In this document: in pieces, positions 29,141 to 36,705 of the stretch
Position numbering within the stretch: position 1 is the first letter of the stretch
Layout: each line of letters opens with the position of its first letter
The notes under the pieces: generated by a model
Told to the model about the DNA's origin: nothing
Seen by the model: only the letters and a program-made list of their open reading frames with translations
The model's database searches: none
Made by a program: the position numbers and the translations under genes
NCBI GenBank assembly: GCA_029866005.1
Contig: JARXAE010000002.1
Coordinates: 1-64,000, forward strand
Source of the DNA: Fimbriimonas sp.
GTDB lineage: Bacteria > Armatimonadota > Fimbriimonadia > Fimbriimonadales > Fimbriimonadaceae
Reading direction: 5' to 3'
Length of the DNA: 64,000 nucleotides

Positions 29141-29175
29141 CAGAAGCGATTCGTGCCCGGAGTTCAGTGGACAGC

Positions 29176-29220
29176 ACTATGAACTCCCCTTGGAGGTTCA
29201 TTCCAAGGGGAGTTCACAGT
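29176..29220. terminator. Long perfect hairpin downstream of the amidohydrolase gene
   Basis: Arms 29180-29194 (TGAACTCCCCTTGGA) and 29202-29216 are perfect reverse complements (15 bp) around a 7-base loop. A further 3 bp pair (29176-29178 with 29218-29220) after one mismatch. It begins 40 bp after the amidohydrolase stop, where a transcript end is expected, but no T-run follows on either strand. A terminator, an mRNA 3' stabiliser or a recombination/cruciform site are all possible. Confidence 0.5.
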
Positions 29221-29402
29221 ATCAGAGATTTAGTGCGGAAGCGCTGAAAATGACCACGAAGATAACAACTACGCCGAGGAAAGATGCGAAACTCAAAGCC
29301 GAGTCATCCGAACCCTCTGTTTTGATACAAAGTTTGGTCGGTTCCGCCCATAAAAAACTAAAGCGAGACGGTCGAAAACAGTTTCGCCAGAGTAAAACCT
29401 GA

Positions 29403-29440
29403 AGTTGGTGGAGGATAGGGGATTCGAACCCCTAACCCCC
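29403..29440 (-). repeat. 38-bp direct repeat, right copy (within tRNA-Ala 3' end)
   Basis: Perfect match to 27313-27350. It lies inside the intact tRNA gene plus three bases beyond its CCA. Placed like the attachment site of an element that integrates at a tRNA 3' end and restores the gene. Confidence 0.85.
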
Positions 29441-29480
29441 TGCTTGCAAAGCAGGTGCTCTCCCATTGAGCTAATCCCCC
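29406..29480 (-). tRNA. tRNA-Ala (anticodon UGC)
   Basis: Read on the minus strand, the gene starts GGGGGATTAGCTCA at 29480 and ends with encoded CCA at 29406. The acceptor stem GGGGGAT/ATCCTCC pairs with one G-U. The anticodon loop is TTTGCAA, giving UGC, and the T arm carries GGTTCGAATCCC. The length of 75 nt including CCA is normal. Its last 35 bases are duplicated at 27316-27350. Confidence 0.97.
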
Positions 29481-29551
29481 ACGCAGGAAGAAAGAGTATA
29501 CCAACAAACTTTTCTTCTTGCAACGCCTCTGCAGGTGTAAGATGCAGTCAA

Positions 29552-32500
29552 ATGCTCGCAACTGTTGCCGTCCTTGTCGCTCTCAGCCAAGACAAAACTA
29601 CGACCGACCTCGCGGCTAACTTCAAAAACCCGCCTACATCGGCCCTCCCTCACACCTGGTGGCACTGGATGGGTGGAAACGTCACCGAAGAAGGCATCAC
29701 GGCTGATCTTGAAGCCATGAAGCAAGGCGGAATCGGCGGAGCCCACATCTTCGACGCTGGGCAGGGCATCCCCGACGGACCCATCAAATACAACTCTCCT
29801 GAGTGGCGCACTCTGATGGTGCACGCCTTGGTCGAAGCCAAGCGACTCGGACTCGACATGACCATGCACAACAGCTCCGGCTGGTCCAGCAGTGGCGGAC
29901 CGTGGGTCACCAAGGAGGACGCGATGAAAAAGATCGTGTTCGCCAAAGCAATCGTGCAAGGCGGCGAAAAGGTCAAAATCCCCTTGCCGACCATCAACCA
30001 GGGCTACTACAAAGACCTGCAAATCGTGGCTTTGCCCACACCTGATGTGCCTAATCAAGACCGAATGAACGAGCTATCTGGCTTGGGTGCAAACCCGGGT
30101 CCTCGGCCCAACATCGCCTGGCCCCGAGTCGATATCGCTGAGTGCATCCAGATTCCGCTCACATCGACCGAAGTCGAACTGCCCGAAGGTGCCTGGACCA
30201 TCCTTCGCATCGGAGTCACCCTCACCGGAGCCCTCAACGTCGCCAGCCGACCGACCGGCGAAGGTCTCGAAGTCGACAAACTCAGTTCCGAATCCCTTGA
30301 CCGCTTCTTCGCCGGTGGCCTCGACCTGCTCTTCAAAGAAGTTAGTCCCAATAGTTCCCTTCACACCGTCCTGATCGATAGCTACGAAACCGGCTACAAC
30401 AACTGGACCCCCAAGCTCTTCGAGGAATTCAAGAAGCGCCGAGGATACGACCCAACCCCGTACCTTCCCTGCCTCGCTGGCTACTCGGTAACCGGCGCCG
30501 ATACCACCTTTGGCTTCCTCTTCGACTGGCGCAAAACCCTCTCCGAACTCTGGGCCGAGAACTACAGCGGACACTTCGCCAACAAGCTCAAGCAACAAGG
30601 TCTCGAACTCGCTATCGAACCCTACGGCAATGGAAACTTCGACCCATTCTCCTATGGAAAACCTGGAGGACTGATCATGGGTGAGTACTGGGTCGGCGAG
30701 GGCCGAATCAACGCCGCAGTGAAAGTCGCCGCTTCCGTCGCCCACGTCTACGGCAAGAGCGTTGTCGGTGCCGAAGCCCTCACCGCCAGCCCCGAACAAG
30801 CTGGATGGCGCAATCAACCCCGCCAATGGAAAGCCTTCGCCGACCGGGGCATGACCACCGGCGTCAACCGGATCATCTACCACCGCTTCGCCCACCAACC
30901 CTGGGTCAGTGGAGTCAACCCCGGAATGACCATGGGACCCTGGGGTTCCCATGTCGACCGAACCAACACCATCTGGCCCTATATGGCAACCTGGGACCAG
31001 TATGTCTCCCGCTGCCAATACATGCTCCAAAGCGGCACCTTCGCCGCTGACATCCTTCTTTTCTCCGGCGAAGACACGCCCCAAAACTACGCCGGTGAAG
31101 GCCAAAACATCCCGGAAATCCCCGCCGGACATGACCACGACTTCATCGGACTTGATCCGCTCATGTCGCTTACCGTCAAAAACGGCAAACTCACTCTGCC
31201 CAATGGCGCAACCTATGCGGTCCTCGCTCTGCCAAATACGCAGTACATGACGGTCGAACTCGCTCGAAAAATCAAGCAACTTGTTCAAGACGGCGCAACC
31301 GTCGTCGGTCCTCGACCAGCGCAAACCCCGAGCCTCCAAGAAGCCTCCAATGGCGCACAGCAAGAACTGGAGAAGATCACCCTTGAACTCTGGGGACGCA
31401 ACTGGGAACAGCCTTCCAGTTCATGCAGTTTCGGAAAGGGCCAAATCGTCTGGGGCAAAACTCTTGGGGATGTGCTCGCCACAAATGAGGTCGCGCCTGC
31501 TTTTGCGACCAAAGCCATCGACGTGAGCTCAATCCGGCGACGCATTGGCAACACCGACGCCGTATTCGTCGCTTCGTCCCAGCCCTACCCGCGAACAGTC
31601 AATTGCAGCTTCCGAGTGAATCCAGAAAACACCAAAGCTCAGCTCTGGCACCCCGAGACCGGACTGATCGAAGATGCGCCAGTCTGGAAGGCAACTAAAA
31701 CCGGGATTGAAATTCCGTTGCGCCTGGACGCCGACGGCTCGGTTTTCGTCGTTTTCTCTCCCGCAACGGCGCAGTCGAAACACATCACCGAAGCCCGGGA
31801 AATTGTCGCCGCCGAAAACGAGGAGCCCGCACCAACCCTCACGATCCTCAAAGCAATCTACGGCGATACCGCTACCGGTCGAATCAAGGACGTCACGAGC
31901 ATCGTCGCGAGCGCAGCCACTGCCACCACCGTACGCATCAGTGCCTCTAACTCCGAACTCGGCGGCGACCCCGCAGTCAACACCGTCAAAACCCTCACCG
32001 TCACCTACAAACTCGGCGATGAAACCAAGACCATCACACTTCCTGAAAACGGCGCATTCATGATCGGCGCCTTTCCCAACGCCGGAACGCCCCCAGTCTC
32101 CGAATTCCAGGGCAATACCCTCAGAGTCTGGAAGAACGGGGCCTTCAGCCAAACCTGGTCAACCGGCCAAAAGATGCAGTTCCAAGTCAAGGACCTTCCC
32201 CAACCCACCGAGCTCACCGGCCCCTGGCAAATCAAGTTCATTTCAACGTACGACCCTGTCCGAACCGCAACCTACAACAATCTCAAATCCTGGACCGAGG
32301 ACGAGAACTTCGACACCAAATACTTCTCCGGAACTGGAACGTATTCCAAATCGATCCAAGTGAACAAGAGCCTCCTAGGAAAAGGCAAACGCTTATTCCT
32401 CGACCTAGGCGACGTACGCGAACTCTGCCGAGTCCGCCTCAATGGCAAACCCGTCGCCACCCTTTGGAAGTCGCCCTTCCGAGTCGACATCTCCGATTTC

Positions 32501-32776
32501 GCCAAACCCGGAGCAAACGCCCTGGAAGTCGACGTTACCAATCTCTGGACTAACCGCCTTATCGGAGACGAGCAATTCCCCGATGACATGGGCTGGAACG
32601 GAGCCCAACTCAAAGGTTGGCCTCAATGGTTCCTGAGCAACCAACCCCGCCCCGAGCCTCGTCGAAAGACCTTCACCACCTGGCGGCACAACTTTAAGGA
32701 AACTCCGCTGCTGCCCAGTGGCCTCCTCGGCCCTGTCACGCTGAGACCCGTCAAAGTCATCACTCTGCGCCCGTAA
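29552..32776 (+). CDS. GH106-like glycoside hydrolase (alpha-L-rhamnosidase family)
   Basis: A 1074-residue predicted secreted enzyme. The N-terminal catalytic part has the family-typical opening HTWWHWMGGNVTEEGITADLEAM followed by GGAHIFDAG. The middle holds DSYETGYNNWTPKLFEEF and GEYWVGEGRIN with candidate acidic catalytic residues. The C-terminus contains a galactose-binding-like beta-sandwich (LFLDLGDVRELCRVRLNGKPV). I start at ATG 29552, which gives a short signal-like segment (MLATVAVLVALS); extending the frame to 29405 would translate through the antisense of tRNA-Ala and is an artefact. It stands alone. Together with GH78 it suggests use of rhamnose-containing polymers. Confidence 0.85.
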   Translation: MLATVAVLVALSQDKTTTDLAANFKNPPTSALPHTWWHWMGGNVTEEGITADLEAMKQGGIGGAHIFDAGQGIPDGPIKYNSPEWRTLMVHALVEAKRLGLDMTMHNSSGWSSSGGPWVTKEDAMKKIVFAKAIVQGGEKVKIPLPTINQGYYKDLQIVALPTPDVPNQDRMNELSGLGANPGPRPNIAWPRVDIAECIQIPLTSTEVELPEGAWTILRIGVTLTGALNVASRPTGEGLEVDKLSSESLDRFFAGGLDLLFKEVSPNSSLHTVLIDSYETGYNNWTPKLFEEFKKRRGYDPTPYLPCLAGYSVTGADTTFGFLFDWRKTLSELWAENYSGHFANKLKQQGLELAIEPYGNGNFDPFSYGKPGGLIMGEYWVGEGRINAAVKVAASVAHVYGKSVVGAEALTASPEQAGWRNQPRQWKAFADRGMTTGVNRIIYHRFAHQPWVSGVNPGMTMGPWGSHVDRTNTIWPYMATWDQYVSRCQYMLQSGTFAADILLFSGEDTPQNYAGEGQNIPEIPAGHDHDFIGLDPLMSLTVKNGKLTLPNGATYAVLALPNTQYMTVELARKIKQLVQDGATVVGPRPAQTPSLQEASNGAQQELEKITLELWGRNWEQPSSSCSFGKGQIVWGKTLGDVLATNEVAPAFATKAIDVSSIRRRIGNTDAVFVASSQPYPRTVNCSFRVNPENTKAQLWHPETGLIEDAPVWKATKTGIEIPLRLDADGSVFVVFSPATAQSKHITEAREIVAAENEEPAPTLTILKAIYGDTATGRIKDVTSIVASAATATTVRISASNSELGGDPAVNTVKTLTVTYKLGDETKTITLPENGAFMIGAFPNAGTPPVSEFQGNTLRVWKNGAFSQTWSTGQKMQFQVKDLPQPTELTGPWQIKFISTYDPVRTATYNNLKSWTEDENFDTKYFSGTGTYSKSIQVNKSLLGKGKRLFLDLGDVRELCRVRLNGKPVATLWKSPFRVDISDFAKPGANALEVDVTNLWTNRLIGDEQFPDDMGWNGAQLKGWPQWFLSNQPRPEPRRKTFTTWRHNFKETPLLPSGLLGPVTLRPVKVITLRP

Positions 32777-32798
32777 GGCGCAGAGTGGGAGCGACTTC

Positions 32799-34259
32799 CT
32801 ACTGACCTTGGCCCAGCGAGTAACCAGCGACGCCATCGAAAGTGCACAGGTTCTCGTGCTTGATCACCTCAAGCCCCGCCTCCACAACTCGACCGAGCAG
32901 AGACACCACATCTGTTCCCGATAGCTCACCGCCATCCCGCGCCATGAACCGGCAGCGGTAGTGGTCAACCAAAGTCGTCTCAGCGAAGCCGTTCGGCCAA
33001 ACCTTTACCCCCCGGCAAGTGATCATCGCCAACTCAAGCTCTCCAGCGCACTCCAAGAGGCGTGATCCCAGCTCATCCGGCGTCCCGTTCCATTGAACAA
33101 AAACGTCCGTTCCCACGGTTTGCTTCGCAGCTGGGGCAACCGGACGAACACCGAGATTCATTGGCTTCGCCTCACCGTACTTGACCGGACTCAATACCGT
33201 CGGCCCCTGTCCCAATCGAGCAATCACAGCCTCGCCAAACTCTCGAGTTCCGACCAGTTTGGTGCTGGTCCCTTCCCGATAGATGTCACTGGTGTGGATT
33301 CCATCCTCAATCGTCTTTAGCCAAGCGTTGTGGATGCGCTCGGCAACCTCTGGCTGTCCGATGTGAACCAGCATCATCACCGCCGCCAACAACAGACCGG
33401 AAGGGTTTGCCGCGTTCAATCCCGACAGCAGGGGTGCGCTGCCGTGAATCGCTTCAAACATTGCGCAATGCTCGCCAATATTCGCCGACCCCGCCAGCCC
33501 GACCGAGCCCGCGACCTCCGCCGCGATATCGCTCAGAATGTCGCCGTAAAGGTTCAAAGTAACGATAACATCAAAGTTCTCCGGGTGCGTCGCAACTTTC
33601 GCCATCCCAATATCAATGATCCAGTGCTCCTTCTCAATCTCCGGGTACTCCGCCCCGATCTCATCAAATATCCGATGGAATAATCCATCCGTCAGCTTCA
33701 TGATGTTGTCCTTGCTCATGCAGGTGACTTTCTTGCGGCCGTTCGCCTGGGCGTACTCAAAGGCGTACCGAACAATCTTCTCGCATCCCGAACGGGTGAC
33801 CAACTTCAGACACTGATAAACCTCTTCCGTCTGCCGGTGCTCAATCCCTGCGTACAAATCCTCCTCGTTCTCGCGGATGATCACCAAGTCCATTCCCGGT
33901 CCTGACTTCCCGGCGAATGGAGCGTAAGTGACGCAAGGTCGAACATTTGAGTACAAGCCAAGCGTCTTGCGAATCGTGACGTTCAAGCTCTTGTAGCCGC
34001 CGCCCTGAGGGGTCGTGATCGGAGCTTTTAAGAGCACCTTTGTACTTCGTAACGAATCCCAAGCTTCGGGTTTGATCCCTGAAGAGAATCCGGATTTGTA
34101 GACCGACTCACCAATCTCGATCACATTGGGCTGAATTGCGGCTCCGGCTTGCTCCAAAACGTTGAGCGTTGCCGCCATGATTTCCGGCCCAATTCCGTCA
34201 CCATATGCCACGGTGATCGGGGTTTTTATCATTCCTGTGAGAGAGTCCTGAGAAGTCAT
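32799..34259 (-). CDS. icd: NADP-dependent isocitrate dehydrogenase (Thermus/Rickettsia-type, with C-terminal extension)
   Basis: A decarboxylating dehydrogenase of the isocitrate/isopropylmalate family, acting in the TCA cycle. Visible features: TVAYGDGIGPEIM at the N-terminus, the substrate-binding RENEEDLYAGIEH, the LNLYGDILSDIAAEVAGSVGLAGSANIG metal-site block, and EAIHGSAP. After the catalytic core comes an extra domain of about 140 residues (from VGTDVFVQWNGTPDELG), as in the longer Thermus-type enzymes. The start is ATG 34259 (486 residues); ATG 34232 is also possible (477 residues). A start at 34364 would overlap the divergent regulator and is unlikely. Confidence 0.9.
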   Translation of the reverse strand: MTSQDSLTGMIKTPITVAYGDGIGPEIMAATLNVLEQAGAAIQPNVIEIGESVYKSGFSSGIKPEAWDSLRSTKVLLKAPITTPQGGGYKSLNVTIRKTLGLYSNVRPCVTYAPFAGKSGPGMDLVIIRENEEDLYAGIEHRQTEEVYQCLKLVTRSGCEKIVRYAFEYAQANGRKKVTCMSKDNIMKLTDGLFHRIFDEIGAEYPEIEKEHWIIDIGMAKVATHPENFDVIVTLNLYGDILSDIAAEVAGSVGLAGSANIGEHCAMFEAIHGSAPLLSGLNAANPSGLLLAAVMMLVHIGQPEVAERIHNAWLKTIEDGIHTSDIYREGTSTKLVGTREFGEAVIARLGQGPTVLSPVKYGEAKPMNLGVRPVAPAAKQTVGTDVFVQWNGTPDELGSRLLECAGELELAMITCRGVKVWPNGFAETTLVDHYRCRFMARDGGELSGTDVVSLLGRVVEAGLEVIKHENLCTFDGVAGYSLGQGQ

Positions 34260-34306
34260 GGTAGAATCCGAAGTGATTTGCATTACAGGAATATGATTAC
34301 ACGAAA
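34260..34306. promoter_or_regulatory. Divergent promoter/operator region between icd and the winged-helix gene
   Basis: This 47-bp gap must hold signals for both genes. It contains two direct ATTACA copies (34282-34287 and 34296-34301), 14 bp centre to centre, a plausible binding site for the adjacent winged-helix regulator. No convincing -35/-10 pair stands out. Confidence 0.35.
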
Positions 34307-34609
34307 ATGATATCGCATGATACTGATTCTCTAAAATTTGCGAACGGCTGGACGTTTCTGACAAATCACACCCATGTTCTGGTGTGTTTGCTCCGCAATC
34401 CGGAAACGCGGCTCCGAGATGTCGCCATCCAGGTCGGTATCACCGAGCGAGCCGTTCAGCGCATCGTTGCCGAACTCGAGCAGTCCGCCGTCATCACCCG
34501 TGAGAAAGACGGAAGACGAAATCGATACACGATCAACACTCAAACTGCCCTTCGCCACCCCCTCGAACAAGGGGTCACGGTAGCCGAACTTCTCGAGAAA
34601 ATCATCTAG
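34307..34609 (+). CDS. Winged helix-turn-helix transcriptional regulator
   Basis: A 100-residue single-domain DNA-binding protein of the ArsR/MarR-like winged-helix type. The helix-turn-helix lies in [26 protein letters not shown] and the wing in [14 protein letters not shown]. The opening [19 protein letters not shown] is typical of a small, widespread family of such regulators. It lacks a cysteine metal site or a ligand domain, so the signal it senses is unclear. It diverges from icd across 47 bp, which suggests control of icd, itself or both. Confidence 0.85.
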   Translation: MISHDTDSLKFANGWTFLTNHTHVLVCLLRNPETRLRDVAIQVGITERAVQRIVAELEQSAVITREKDGRRNRYTINTQTALRHPLEQGVTVAELLEKII

Positions 34610-34758
34610 TTCAAAGCCCGTGCCATTGCCCCTCGCGAAACTACGGTAAACCGGAAAACTAGGAACGTTTGCTAGGTCGGATAGGTTCATTTATCTGAGA
34701 TCATTTCCTCATTGCTTTACTCGAAGCACAAATTGAGGTTTGCTTTTGATATTCCCGA

Positions 34759-34764
34759 TACAAT
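34759..34764 (+). promoter_or_regulatory. Candidate -10 box of the 369-residue hypothetical gene
   Basis: TACAAT fits a sigma-70 -10 box (5/6). TTGAGG at 34733-34738 would be a -35 box at a rather long 20-bp spacing. It lies 57 bp before the chosen ATG at 34821. Confidence 0.3.
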
Positions 34765-34820
34765 TACGTGGTCTAAAAGATTTGAACGATTCTGGCTGGC
34801 AAGCTCCGGAAGGTAGCAAT

Positions 34821-35930
34821 ATGGAACAACCCCAACTCGAATTAGTCGAGGGACTTAACCTTGCGTCGACCGAAGCTGAGCCAATCGTTCCCGAAAGAGC
34901 CATCATTCCGGACGCCTTTGATCAAGTGCTTGCGCGGGTCGAAGCGGAACAGAGTCCCGCTCACGTCGCCGATCAAGAACCCATCTACAAAAGCCGACCT
35001 CTCATTGCCGCCCTATGTATGATCGGTGGCCTCCTCCTCGGCCGACTGACAATGGAGCCCCAGACGAGTACCAAGTACATCGAAAAGGTTGTTCCTGCCG
35101 TCGCCACCGTAAAGCCTACAGCACCCCTGCTCTCAGTCTCAAACCCATTCCGGAAGCTCGCAAGTACTGGGGAGTTTGACCCCTGGATGCCTCTCAACGG
35201 CGGTTTTCCAATCCCACCTCCGCAAACTCAAGGCAAGCTTCTGGATCGACCCACAGGCAGCTTTAACCCCGAAGATTTTAACTCACCCACCCCGATCCGT
35301 GGTCAAGTCGGAGGCATGATGCCGTTTGACCCAGGTGCGCCGCTCAAGCCGGGCATAGGCCTCCCCGATGCAAATGGCAATTCGGTTCAACCCTCAGCTG
35401 ATCCTAATCAGAGCCTCCCAGATGCAAACGGCAAGAAGCCAACTGCGTCGGATAGCCCAGGGACTAAGATTGCGAGTGAGAAATACGTTGCGATGTCGCT
35501 CAGCGGTCCTGAACCCTCCAGCGGGCAAAGCCGAATCCTGGGCATCGCTTCTGCGAATGGCGGGACCGGACGCAGCTTCACCCACATGAGCGAAGAAGGA
35601 TCAATCGAAGCCCAAGGCGTCCTCATTATCGTCCCCGCAAGCGCGGCCGAGAAAGTACAGAACGCCATCGAGGCTCTTGGCGGATCCGCGGTTGATGCGT
35701 CGAACGAGGGTAATGCCAGCGCGTTTCAAGGCTCCATCTCGGGGATCTTCAGCACTCGCCTTAAGAGGCTAAGAGACAAGAAAGAAGAGCTTCTGAAGGA
35801 CTTTGAAGAAGGCGCTCAACCTGTCAAGCAGATCATTGAGGCCATCGACATGGAATCCCGCGCCGTCTCCGCAACCCGCCTCCCAGGCGGACTGAGCGGC
35901 AAGGCCGTGTTTCGGATTCTTTTGAAGTAA
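34821..35930 (+). CDS. Hypothetical membrane-anchored protein
   Basis: I do not recognise the family. ATG 34821 is chosen because AAGG at 34810-34813 is well placed; the product has 369 residues. An N-terminal acidic cytoplasmic part of about 75 residues is followed by one membrane helix (PLIAALCMIGGLLLGRLTM). Next comes a low-complexity stretch of about 170 residues rich in Pro, Gly and Asn, including two LPDANG repeats. The C-terminal domain (about 100 residues) contains GVLIIVPASAAEKVQNAIEALGG and a charged helix RLKRLRDKKEELLKDFEEGAQ. A type II envelope protein or an anti-sigma-like protein is possible, but nothing visible proves it. No ECF sigma gene is adjacent. Confidence 0.75.
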   Translation: MEQPQLELVEGLNLASTEAEPIVPERAIIPDAFDQVLARVEAEQSPAHVADQEPIYKSRPLIAALCMIGGLLLGRLTMEPQTSTKYIEKVVPAVATVKPTAPLLSVSNPFRKLASTGEFDPWMPLNGGFPIPPPQTQGKLLDRPTGSFNPEDFNSPTPIRGQVGGMMPFDPGAPLKPGIGLPDANGNSVQPSADPNQSLPDANGKKPTASDSPGTKIASEKYVAMSLSGPEPSSGQSRILGIASANGGTGRSFTHMSEEGSIEAQGVLIIVPASAAEKVQNAIEALGGSAVDASNEGNASAFQGSISGIFSTRLKRLRDKKEELLKDFEEGAQPVKQIIEAIDMESRAVSATRLPGGLSGKAVFRILLK

Positions 35931-35964
35931 TCGGTTCACTCCTTGAAACTGCTAAAGTCAAATC

Positions 35965-36705
35965 ATGCAGTTTCACGGAGTCGACTTCACCTCGTCCCCG
36001 CATGCGAGTAAATCGATCGTTGTTGCTTCCGGAGAAGACCACTACTGCGAAAACATCACCGAGTTACTTTCGTTTGGCGACTTCGAAAGGTGGCTGAGTG
36101 AGGCAGAAGGCATCATCGGAATAGATGCTCCGTTCGGCTTCCCCTCGCTCTTCTGCGCCAAAGCATATCCAGGGCTCTCATGGTCGGGCATTGCGGCATC
36201 TTTGGGACTCGCCTCCGGCTTCGACGATTTCCGGGCGAAGGTGACAGACTTCAAAACAGGGCGCCAACCAGGCAGTCTCGAATTCCCACGCATCACCGAC
36301 CGAGAAGCGGGCGGAGTCAGCTCGATCCATATCGGTTTCCCACCCGTGGGACTCATGGCGGCGAGGTTGCTACCCATTTTGAACCGGGCACCCCACTCGA
36401 TCCTCCCCGTAAGACCGTCACTGTCCTCAACAAAAGTGGTGGAGGTTTATCCCGGAAAAATCGCCAAGTCGCTCATTGGCCCGCAATCTTACAAGGAAAA
36501 GAAGGGCACACCAGAAGTACGCAGACACTTAATGGACCAGCTGACCATCGAACTCTCCGACCCCGTTCGCCAGGCAGCCGAAAGGGACGCTCTAGGTGAT
36601 ACCATCGACGCCGTTCTTGCCTTCCAACAGGTTAGAACTTGGTTCGAGGCCGATATGCCGATTCCGAGCGGTCCAACCTTTGAACTCGAAGGCTGGATTG
36701 TCTAG
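35965..36705 (+). CDS. DUF429-family protein (predicted RNase H-like nuclease fold)
   Basis: A 246-residue protein matching the DUF429 pattern: GVDFTSSP with an early Asp, the second acidic block GIDAPFGFP, VVEVYPGKI, and the late RDALGDTIDAVLAFQQ helix. The family is thought to adopt an RNase H-like fold; the function is unproven. The gene starts 34 bp after the previous one and ends overlapping the convergent ABC permease gene by 4 bp. Nothing in the sequence suggests mobility. Confidence 0.75.
   Translation: MQFHGVDFTSSPHASKSIVVASGEDHYCENITELLSFGDFERWLSEAEGIIGIDAPFGFPSLFCAKAYPGLSWSGIAASLGLASGFDDFRAKVTDFKTGRQPGSLEFPRITDREAGGVSSIHIGFPPVGLMAARLLPILNRAPHSILPVRPSLSSTKVVEVYPGKIAKSLIGPQSYKEKKGTPEVRRHLMDQLTIELSDPVRQAAERDALGDTIDAVLAFQQVRTWFEADMPIPSGPTFELEGWIV

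Noticed and set aside
29405-29551. N-terminal extension of the GH106-like protein beginning at 29405
   Set aside because: It is the antisense translation of tRNA-Ala followed by spacer; the ATG at 29552 gives a sensible exported protein.
30074-31363. 429-codon open frame antisense to the GH106-like gene
   Set aside because: Same shadow effect of biased codons; no recognisable domain.
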